Shown one piece after another: positions 55,588 through 64,000 of a stretch of DNA of 64,000 nucleotides. The notes beneath the pieces were generated by a model. It was not told the DNA's origin. It worked only from the letters and a program-made list of their open reading frames with translations, and ran no database searches. The translations under genes and the position numbers were made by a program. Source of the stretch: Auanema rhodensis (lineage: Eukaryota; Nematoda; Chromadorea; Rhabditida; Rhabditidae); the NCBI GenBank assembly GCA_964057225.1, contig OZ059900.1:24567638-24631637 (forward strand), given 5' to 3'. How positions within the stretch are numbered: the first letter of the stretch is position 1; every line of letters starts with the position of its first letter.

Positions 55588-58328
55588 ATGCTTCATTTTA
55601 GTATGTAACTCGCTGAAATTCGTTGCATTTGACGACTCATATGAACAAAAATCGATTTAATCAATATTAGCCATAAGGGGCGTGCCCTCAGAATATGCTA
55701 ATTTCCTTAATTTTCTAACCCTTGTTTTTTTGTCGTGAAAGTGGAACTAGACGTTGTACGAACAATTTTGAGCTAGGTTTCATTGACATTGCATGAGTTT
55801 GAACACATGAAATCGTAAGTCAAAACCTTGTTTACAGCGAAATTTCCAAAAACTGGTTTTCCAGCATAATAAAATATTTCTCATGGGAAATACTGTGTTT
55901 TTGTATTTTTCTAGTGTTCAGCATGTAAAATGCTTCATTTTAGTATGTAACACGCTGAAATTCGTTGCATTTGACGACTCATATGAACAAAAATCGATTT
56001 AATCAATATTAGCCATAAGGGGCGTGCCCTCAGAATATGCTAATTTCCTTAATTTTCTAACCCTTGTTTTTTTGTCGTGAAAGTGGAACTAGACGTTGTA
56101 CGAACAATTTTGAGCTAGGTTTCATTGACATTGCATGAGTTTGAACACATGAAATCGTAAGTCAAAACCTTGTTTACAGCGAAATTTCCAAAAACTGGTT
56201 TTCCAGCATAATAAAATATTTCTCATGGGAAATACTGTGTTTTTGTATTTTTCTAGTGTTCAGCATGTAAAATGCTTCATTTTAGTATGTAACACGCTGA
56301 AATTCGTTGCATTTGACGACTCATATGAACAAAAATCGATTTAATCAATATTAGCCATAAGGGGCGGGGCGTGCCCTCAGAATATGCTAATTTCCTTAAT
56401 TTTCTAACCCCTGTTTTTTTGTCGTGAAAGTGGAACTAGACGTTGTACGAACAATTTTGAGCTAGGTTTCATTGACATTGCATGAGTTTGAACACATGAA
56501 ATCGTAAGTCAAAACCTTGTTTACAGCGAAATTTCCAAAAACTGGTTTTCCAGCATAATAAAATATTTCTCATGGGAAATACTGTGTTTTTGTATTTTTC
56601 TAGTGTTCAGCATGTAAAATGCTTCATTTTAGTATGTAACACGCTGAAATTCGTTGCATTTGACGACTCATATGAACAAAAATCGATTTAATCAATATTA
56701 GCCATAAGGGGCGTGCCCTCAGAATATGCTAATTTCCTTAATTTTCTAACCCCTGTTTTTTTGTCGTGAAAGTGGAACTAGACGTTGTACGAACAATTTT
56801 GAGCTAGGTTTCATTGACATTGCATGAGTTTGAACACATGAAATCGTAAGTCAAAACCTTGTTTACAGCGAAATTTCCAAAAACTGGTTTTCCAGCATAA
56901 TAAAATATTTCTCATGGGAAATACTGTGTTTTTGTATTTTTCTAGTGTTCAGCATGTAAAATGCTTCATTTTAGTATGTAACTCGCTGAAATTCGTTGCA
57001 TTTGACGACTCATATGAACAAAAATCGATTTAATCAATATTAGCCATAAGGGGCGTGCCCTCAGAATATGCTAATTTCCTTAATTTTCTAACCCCTGTTT
57101 TTTTGTCGTGAAAGTGGAACTAGACGTTGTACGAACAATTTTGAGCTAGGTTTCATTGACATTGCATGAGTTTGAACACATGAAATCGTAAGTCAAAACC
57201 TTGTTTACAGCGAAATTTCCAAAAACTGGTTTTCCAGCATAATAAAATATTTCTCATGGGAAATACTGTGTTTTTGTATTTTTCTAGTGTTCAGCATGTA
57301 AAATGCTTCATTTTAGTATGTAACACGCTGAAATTCGTTGCATTTGACGACTCATATGAACAAAAATCGATTTAATCAATATTAGCCATAAGGGGCGTGC
57401 CCTCAGAATATGCTAATTTCCTTAGTTTTCTAACCCCTGTTTTTTTGTCGTGAAAGTGGAACTAGACGTTGTACGAACAATTTTGAGCTAGGTTTCATTG
57501 ACATTGCATGAGTTTGAACACATGAAATCGTAAGTCAAAACCTTGTTTACAGCGAAATTTCCAAAAACTGGTTTTCCAGCATAATAAAATATTTCTCATG
57601 GGAAATACTGTGTTTTTGTATTTTTCTAGTGTTCAGCATGTAAAATGCTTCATTTTAGTATGTAACACGCTGAAATTCGTTGCATTTGACGACTCATATG
57701 AACAAAAATCGATTTAATCAATATTAGCCATAAGGGGCGTGCCCTCAGAATATGCTAATTTCCTTAATTTTCTAACCCTTGTTTTTTTGTCGTGAAAGTG
57801 GAACTAGACGTTGTACGAACAATTTTGAGCTAGGTTTCATTGACATTGCATGAGTTTGAACACATGAAATCGTAAGTCAAAACCTTGTTTACAGCGAAAT
57901 TTCCAAAAACTGGTTTTCCAGCATAATAAAATATTTCTCATGGGAAATACTGTGTTTTTGTATTTTTCTAGTGTTCAGCATGTAAAATGCTTCATTTTAG
58001 TATGTAACACGCTGAAATTCGTTGCATTTGACGACTCATATGAACAAAAATCGATTTAATCAATATTAGCCATAAGGGGCGTGCCCTCAGAATATGCTAA
58101 TTTCCTTAATTTTCTAACCCCTGTTTTTTTGTCGTGAAAGTGGAACTAGACGTTGTACGAACAATTTTGAGCTAGGTTCCATTGACATTGCATGAGTTTG
58201 AACACATGAATTCGTAAGTCAAAACCTTGTTTACAGCGAAATTTCCAAAAACTGGTTTTCCAGCATAATAAAATATTTCTCATGGGAAATACTGTGTTTT
58301 TGTATTTTTCTAGTGTTCAGCATGTGAA
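55588..58328. repeat. Eight monomers between the two composite units (2,741 bp)
   Basis: Units start at 55588, 55930, 56272 (347 bp), 56619, 56961, 57303, 57645 and 57987. T23 marks 55588 and 56961, A123G marks 57303, and T193C marks 57987. Together with one composite unit they make a 3,266-bp block. The T193C change is shared with both composites, tying this last unit to them. Confidence 0.8.
56272..56618. repeat. 347-bp monomer with GGGGC duplication
   Basis: A 5-bp tandem duplication gives GGGGCGGGGC at 56361-56370, where other monomers have a single GGGGC at mp90-94. The same duplication is present in both composite units, but here without the 189-bp jump. This suggests the 5-bp duplication came first and the larger rearrangement arose on a monomer already carrying it. 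Confidence 0.85.
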
Positions 58329-58853
58329 ATGCTTCATTTTAGTATGTAACACGCTGAAATTCGTTGCATTTGACGACTCATATGAACAAAAATCGATTCA
58401 ATCAATATTAGCCATAAGGGGCGTGCCCTCAGAATATGCTAATTTCCTTAGTTTTCTAACCCCTGTTTTTTTGTCGTGAAAGTGGAACTAGACGTTGTAC
58501 GAACAATTTTGAGCTAGGTTTCATTGACATTGCATGAGTTTGAACACATGAAATCGAATATTAGCCATAAGGGGCGAAATCAATATTAGCCATAAGGGGC
58601 GGGGCGTGCCCTCAGAATATGCTAATTTCCTTAATTTTCTAACCCCTGTTTTTTTGTCGTGAAAGTGGAACTAGACGTTGTACGAACAATTTTGAGCTAG
58701 GTTCCATTGACATTGCATGAGTTTGAACACATGAAATCGTAAGTCAAAACCTTGTTTACAGCGAAATTTCCAAAAACTAGTTTTCCAGCATAACAAAATA
58801 TTTCTCATGGGAAATACTGTGTTTTTGTATTTTTCTAGTGTTCAGCATGTAAA
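58329..58853. repeat. Rearranged 525-bp composite unit, copy 2
   Basis: The same jump (mp228 to mp76, at 58556/58557), the same duplicated joint and the same GGGGCGGGGC (58596-58605) as at 55,063, exactly 3,266 bp downstream. T193C is shared too, so this is a copy of one event and not a second independent event. It has private changes absent from copy 1: T71C, A123G, a CTGG-to-CTAG change near 58778 and AATAAA to AACAAA near 58794. Confidence 0.85.
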
Positions 58854-59537
58854 ATGCTTCATTTTACTATGTAACACGCTGTAATTCGTTGCATTTGACG
58901 ACTCATATAAACAAAAATCGATTTAATCAATATTAGCCATAAGGGGCGTGCCCTCAGAATATGCTAATTTCCTTAATTTTCTAACCCCTGTTTTTTTGTC
59001 GTGAAAGTGGAACTAGACGTTGTACAAACAATTTTGAGCTAGGTTTCATTGACATTGCATGAGTTTGAACACATGAAATCGTAAGTCAAAACCTTGTTTA
59101 CAGCGAAATTTCCAAAAACTGGTTTTCCAGCATAACAAAATATTTCTCATGAGAAATACTGTGTTTTTGTATTTTTCTAGTGTTCAGCATGTAAAATGCT
59201 TCATTTTAGTATGTAACACGCTGAAATTCGTGGCATTTGACGACTCATATGAACAAAAATCGATTTAATCAATATTAGCCATAAGGGGCGTGCCCTCAGA
59301 ATATGCTAATTTCCTTAATTTTCTAACCCCTGTTTTTTTGTCGTCAAAGTGGAACTAGACGTTGTACAAACAATTTTGAGCTAGGTTTCATTGACATTGC
59401 ATGAGTTTGAACACATGAAATCGTAAGTCAAAACCTTGTTTACAGCGAAATTTCCAAAAACTGGTTTTCCAGCATAATAAAATATTTCTCATGGGAAATA
59501 CTGTGTTTTTGTATTTTTCTAGTGTTCAGCATGTAAA
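58854..59537. repeat. Two-monomer marker pair, copy 1
   Basis: The first unit carries AACAAA and G299A. The second carries T37G (TTCGTGGCAT) and G150C (GTCGTCAAAG). The same linked set occurs at 61,249-61,932, which shows a local duplication with a period of seven monomers plus one base in the diverged zone. The first unit has private changes near the hairpin (58866 and 58882) that its partner lacks. Confidence 0.75.
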
Positions 59538-60221
59538 ATGCTTCATTTTAGTATGTAACACGCTGAAATTCGTTGCATTTGACTACTCATATAAACAAAA
59601 ATCGATTTAATCAATATTAGCCATAAGGGGCGTGCCCTCAGAATATGCTAATTTCCTTAATTTTCTAACCCCTGTTTTTTTGTCGTGAAAGTGGAACTAG
59701 ACGTTGTACAAACAATTTTGAGCTAGGTTTCATTGACATTGCATGAGTTTGAACACATGAAATCGTAAGTCAAAACCTTGTTTACAGCGAAATTTCCAAA
59801 AACTGGTTTTCCAGCATAATAAAATATTTCTCATGGGAAATACTGTGTTTTTGTATTTTTCTAGTGTTCAGCATGTAAAATGCTTCATTTTAGTATGTAA
59901 CACGCTGAAATTCGTTGCATTTGACTACTCATATGAACAAAAATCGATTTAATCAATATTAGCCATAAGGGGCGTGCCCTCAGAATATGCTAATTTCCTT
60001 AATTTTCTAACCCCTGTTTTTTTGTCGTGAAAGTGGAACTAGACGTTGTACAAACAATTTTGAGCTAGGTTTCATTGACATTGCATGAGTTTGAACACAT
60101 GAAATCGTAAGTCAAAACCTTGTTTACAGCGAAATTTCCAAAAACTGGTTTTCCAGCATAATAAAATATTTCTCATGAGAAATACTGTGTTTTTGTATTT
60201 TTCTAGTGTTCAGCATGTAAA

Positions 60222-60564
60222 ATGCTTCATTTTTAGTATGTAACACGCTGAAATTCGTTGCATTTGACTACTCATATAAACAAAAATCGATTTAATCAAT
60301 ATTAGCCATAAGGGGCGTGCCCTCAGAATATGCTAATTTCCTTAATTTTCTAACCCCTGTTTTTTTGTCGTGAAAGTGGAACTAGACGTTGTACAAACAA
60401 TTTTGAGCTAGGTTTCATTGACATTGCATGAGTTTGAACACATGAAATCGTAAGTCAAAACCTTGTTTACAGCGAAATTTCCAAAAACTGGTTTTCCAGC
60501 ATAATAAAATATTTCTCATGAGAAATACTATGTTTTTGTATTTTTTTAGTGTTCAGCATGTAAG
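60222..60564. repeat. 343-bp monomer with one extra T
   Basis: The T4 run at mp9-12 is T5 here (60230-60234), in the inner stem of the nested inverted repeat. It is the only single-base indel I found in the window. The following unit is also altered in this stem (TAAGATG near 60564 and CATTTAAG near 60577), so the hairpin is degraded at this junction. Confidence 0.8.
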
Positions 60565-61248
60565 ATGCTTCATTTAAGTATGTAACACGCTGAAATTCGT
60601 TGCATTTGACTACTCATATGAACAAAAATCGATTTAATCAATATTAGCCATAAGGGGCGTGCCCTCAGAATATGCTAATTTCCTTAATTTTCTAACCCCT
60701 GTTTTTTTGTCGTGAAAGTGGAACTAGACGTTGTACAAACAATTTTGAGCTAGGTTTCATTGACATTGCATGAGTTTGAACACATGAAATCGTAAGTCAA
60801 AACCTTGTTTACAGCGAAATTTCCAAAAACTGGTTTTCCAGCATAATAAAATATTTCTCATGAGAAATACTGTGTTTTTGTATTTTTCTAGTGTTCAGCA
60901 TGTAAAATGCTTCATTTAAGTATGTAACACGATGAAATTCGTTGCATTTGACGACTCATATGAACAAAAATCGATTTAATCAATATTAGCCATAATGGGC
61001 GTGCCCTCAGAATATGCTAATTTCCTTAATTTTCTAACCCCTGTTTTTTTGTCGTGAAAGTGGAACTAGACGTTGTACAAACAATTTTGAGCTAGGTTTC
61101 ATTGACATTGCATGAGTTTGAACACATGAAATCGTAAGTCAAAACCTTGTTTACAGCGAAATTTCCAAAAACTGGTTTTCCAGCATAATAAAATATTTCT
61201 CATGGGAAATACTGTGTTTTTGTATTTTTCTAGTGTTCAGCATGTAAA

Positions 61249-61932
61249 ATGCTTCATTTTAGTATGTAACACGCTGAAATTCGTTGCATTTGACTACTCA
61301 TATGAACAAAAATCGATTTAATCAATATTAGCCATAAGGGGCGTGCCCTCAGAATATGCTAATTTCCTTAATTTTCTAACCCCTGTTTTTTTGTCGTGAA
61401 AGTGGAACTAGACGTTGTACAAACAATTTTGAGCTAGGTTTCATTGACATTGCAGGAGTTTGAACACATGAAATCGTAAGTAAAAACCTTGTTTACAGCG
61501 AAATTTCCAAAAACTGGTTTTCCAGCATAACAAAATATTTCTCATGAGAAATACTGTGTTTTTGTATTTTTCTAGTGTTCAGCATGTAAAATGCTTCATT
61601 TTAGTATGTAACACGCTGAAATTCGTGGCATTTGACGACTCATATGAACAAAAATCGATTTAATCAATATTAGCCATAAGGGGCGTGCCCTCAGAATATG
61701 CTAATTTCCTTAATTTTCTAACCCCTGTTTTTTTGTCGTCAAAGTGGAACTAGACGTTGTACAAACAATTTTGAGCTAGGTTTCATTGACATTGCATGAG
61801 TTTGAACACATGAAATCGTAAGTCAAAACCTTGTTTACAGCGAAATTTCCAAAAACTGGTTTTCCAGCATAATAAAATATTTCTCATGGGAAATACTGTG
61901 TTTTTGTATTTTTCTAGTGTTCAGCATGTAAA
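61249..61932. repeat. Two-monomer marker pair, copy 2
   Basis: Partner of 58,854-59,537 at an offset of 2,395 bp, that is seven monomers plus the one-base insertion at 60,230-60,234. It shares AACAAA, G299A, T37G and G150C. Private changes include CATGAG to CAGGAG near 61455 and GTCAAAA to GTAAAAA near 61482. Confidence 0.75.
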
Positions 61933-62958
61933 ATGCTTCATTTTAGTATGTAACACGCTGAAATTCGTTGCATTTGACTACTCATATGAACAAAAATCGA
62001 TTTAATCAATATTAGCCATAAGGGGCGTGCCCTCAGAATATGCTAATTTCCTTAATTTTCTAACCCCTGTTTTTTTGTCGTGAAAGTGGAACTAGACGTT
62101 GTACAAACAATTTTGAGCTAGGTTTTATTGACATTGCATGAGTTTGAACACATGAAATCGTAAGTCAAAACCTTGTTTACAGCGAAATTTCCAAAAACTG
62201 GTTTTCCAGCATAATAAAATATTTCTCATGAGAAATACTGTGTTTTTGTATTTTTCTAGTGTTCAGCATGTAAAATGCTCCATTTTAGTATGTAACACGC
62301 TGAAATTCGTTGCATTTGACGACTCATATGAACAAAAATCGATTTAATCAATATTAGCCATAAGGGGCGTGCCCTCAGAATATGCTAATTTCCTTAATTT
62401 TCTAACCCCTGTTTTTTTGTCGTGAAAGTGGAACTAGACGTTGTACGAACAATTTTGAGCTAGGTTTCATTGACATTGCATGAGTTTGAACACATGAAAT
62501 CGTAAGTCAAAACCTTGTTTACAGCGAAATTTCCAAAAACTGGTTTTCCAGCATAATAAAATATTTCTCATGGGAAATACTGTGTTTTTGTATTTTTCTA
62601 GTGTTCAGCATGTAAAATGCTTCATTTTAGTATGTAACACGCTGAAATTCGTTGCATTTGACGACTCATATGAACAAAAATCGATTTAATCAATATTAGC
62701 CATAAGGGGCGTGCCCTCAGAATATGCTAATTTCCTTAATTTTCTAACCCCTGTTTTTTTGTCGTGAAAGTGGAACTAGACGTTGTACGAACAATTTTAA
62801 GCTAGGTTTCATTGACATTGCATGAGTTTGAACACATGAAATCGTAAGTCAAAACCTTGTTTACAGCGAAATTTCCAAAAACTGGTTTTCCAGCATAATA
62901 AAATATTTCTCATGGGAAATACTGTGTTTTTGTATTTTTCTAGTGTTCAGCATGTAAA

Positions 62959-63357
62959 ATGCTTCATTTTAGTATGTAACACGCTGAAATTCGTTGCATT
63001 TGACGACTCATATGAACAAAAATCGATTTAATCAATATTCGTTGTTTTCGTTGCATTTGACTACTCATATGAACAAAAATCGATTTAATCAATATTAGCC
63101 ATAAGGGGCGTGCCCTCAGAATATGCTAATTTCCTTAATTTTCTAACCCCTGTTTTTTTGTCGTGAAAGTGGAACTAGACGTTGTACGAACAATTTTGAG
63201 CTAGGTTTCATTGACATTGCATGAGTTTGAACACATGAAATCGTAAGTCAAAACCTTGTTTACAGCGAAATTTCCAAAAACTGGTTTTCCAGCATAATAA
63301 AATATTTCTCATGGGAAATACTGTGTTTTTGTATTTTTCTAGTGTTCAGCATGTAAA
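62959..63357. repeat. 399-bp monomer with 57-bp internal duplication
   Basis: At 63039/63040 the sequence steps back from mp81 to mp34, repeating 48 bp. ATT precedes both breakpoints, a 3-base microhomology. A further 9-bp partial repeat (CGTTGTTTT before CGTTGCA) brings the gain to 57 bp. The second pass through the segment carries G47T while the first has G47, so two different monomer types seem to be joined, or one base changed afterwards. Confidence 0.8.
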
Positions 63358-63699
63358 ATGCTTCATTTTAGTATGTAACACGCTGAAATTCGTTGCATTT
63401 GACTACTCATATGAACAAAAATCGATTTAATCAATATTAGCCATAAGGGGCGTGCCCTCAGAATATGCTAATTTCCTTAATTTTCTAACCCCTGTTTTTT
63501 TGTCGTGAAAGTGGAACTAGACGTTGTACAAACAATTTTGAGCTAGGTTTCATTGACATTGCATGAGTTTGAACACATGAAATCGTAAGTCAAAACCTTG
63601 TTTACAGCGAAATTTCCAAAAACTGGTTTTCCAGCATAATAAAATATTTCTCATGGGAAATACTGTGTTTTTGTACTTTTCTAGTGTTCAGCATGTAAA

Positions 63700-64000
63700 A
63701 TGCTTCATTTTAGTATGTAACACGCTGAAATTCGTTGCATTTGACGACTCATATGAACAAAAATCGATTAAATCAATATTAGCCATAAGGGGCGTGCCCT
63801 CAGAATATGCTAATTTCCTTAATTTTCTAACCCCTGTTTTTTTGTCGTGAAAGTGGAACTAGACGTTGTACAAACAATTTTGAGCTAGGTTTCATTGACA
63901 TTGCATGAGTTTGAACACATGAAATCGTAAGTCAAAACCTTGTTTACAGCGAAATTTCCAAAAACTGGTTTTCCAGCATAATAAAATATTTCTCATGGGA
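63700..64000. repeat. Partial monomer at window end (mp1-301)
   Basis: The last unit is cut by the window, not by a biological boundary: it is intact up to mp301. It carries T71A, G173A and, just upstream at 63676, a T-to-C change in the second T5 tract. The array continues beyond the window. Confidence 0.9.

Larger units (their letters stand above)
1..64000. repeat. Tandem satellite array, 342-bp monomer, about 186 copies
   Basis: The sequence recurs every 342 bases across the whole window, always in the same orientation, with neighbouring copies usually differing at only a few bases. Monomer starts fall exactly at 342(k-1)+1 from base 1 to base 55,063 (checked for example at 3421, 6841, 10261, 20521, 30781, 41041 and 54721). 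After that the register shifts because of a few indels. No inverted monomers, transposon insertions or unique spacers were seen. The array runs off both window ends, so its full size is unknown. Known biology: arrays like this make up eukaryotic heterochromatin and often centromeres. I do not recognise the family, and the taxon is not assigned. Confidence 0.98.
58854..64000. repeat. Sector F: diverged zone with G173A, G47T and G299A
   Basis: From 58,854 on nearly every monomer has G173A (GTACAAAC), many have G47T (GACTACTC), and several have G299A (CATGAGAAAT), AACAAA in place of AATAAA, or CATATAAAC in place of CATATGAAC. Private substitutions per unit are clearly more frequent than in the first 55 kb. 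Both small and large indels occur. Units from 62,275 to about 63,357 briefly return to the common G173 state. Known pattern: satellite arrays are usually most diverged near their edges. The edge itself is not in the window. Confidence 0.8.

Noticed and set aside
58282-58479. 65-codon open frames at 58282 and 63653 with other stop-removing changes
   Set aside because: T71C and T71A each open the same TAA codon as A73T. Three different changes in one codon could look like selection, but long frames are visible only when that codon is lost, so this is ascertainment.
1-64000. CRISPR array
   Set aside because: The repeats are contiguous 342-bp near-identical units with no unique spacers.
1-64000. 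Primate alpha satellite, because 342 = 2 x 171
   Set aside because: The sequence does not resemble the alpha-satellite consensus as I know it, and there is no complete CENP-B box. Only the length agrees.

Overview
The whole 64 kb window is satellite DNA: one uninterrupted head-to-tail tandem array of a single 342-bp monomer, about 186 units, all in the same orientation. I see no gene, RNA gene, mobile element, CRISPR array or unique sequence. An array of this size, homogeneity and nested organisation is typical of eukaryotic heterochromatin (centromeric, pericentromeric or subtelomeric). I do not recognise the monomer family and cannot name the organism. The reference monomer (positions 1-342) is about 34% G+C. 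It has 10 CpG where about 9.8 are expected from its base composition, so it is not CpG-depleted. Below, monomer k means the unit starting at 342(k-1)+1, valid for k=1 to 162. 'mp' means position within the monomer, with mp1 = window base 1.

Layout. (A) 1-11,970, monomers 1-35: a higher-order repeat (HOR) of 16-17 monomers present about twice (343-5,814 and 5,815-11,628), marked by C/T at mp24 and mp135. (B) 11,971-28,728, monomers 36-84: a different variant set (A8C, A73T, G97C, G104A, A123G, G189T, T297A), containing a 22-monomer block (12,655-20,178) copied almost perfectly 8,550 bp downstream (21,205-28,728). (C) 28,729-41,724, monomers 85-122: short dimeric and 8-mer duplications marked by T32G, C49A, G110T, A175C and A223G. 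(D) 41,725-55,062, monomers 123-161: begins with a monomer string resembling sector A, then a 7-9-monomer HOR marked by T17A. (E) 55,063-58,853: two copies of a rearranged 525-bp composite unit, 3,266 bp apart. (F) 58,854-64,000: a more diverged zone with many private substitutions, a shared G173A change, a 1-bp insertion and a 57-bp internal duplication.

The main biological reading is array evolution. The first 160 monomers (54,720 bp) keep an exact 342-bp register with no net indel. Every length change I found lies in the last 9 kb. Similar sectors A and D flank distinct sectors B and C, and the right end looks like an older or less homogenised flank. Recurrent structure inside the monomer includes a nested inverted repeat whose right arm is the most variable spot, and traces of an ancestral duplication of about 171 bp (342 = 2 x 171). 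The short open frames in some monomers arise from single stop-removing substitutions and are not credible genes. I found no undescribed protein-based system.
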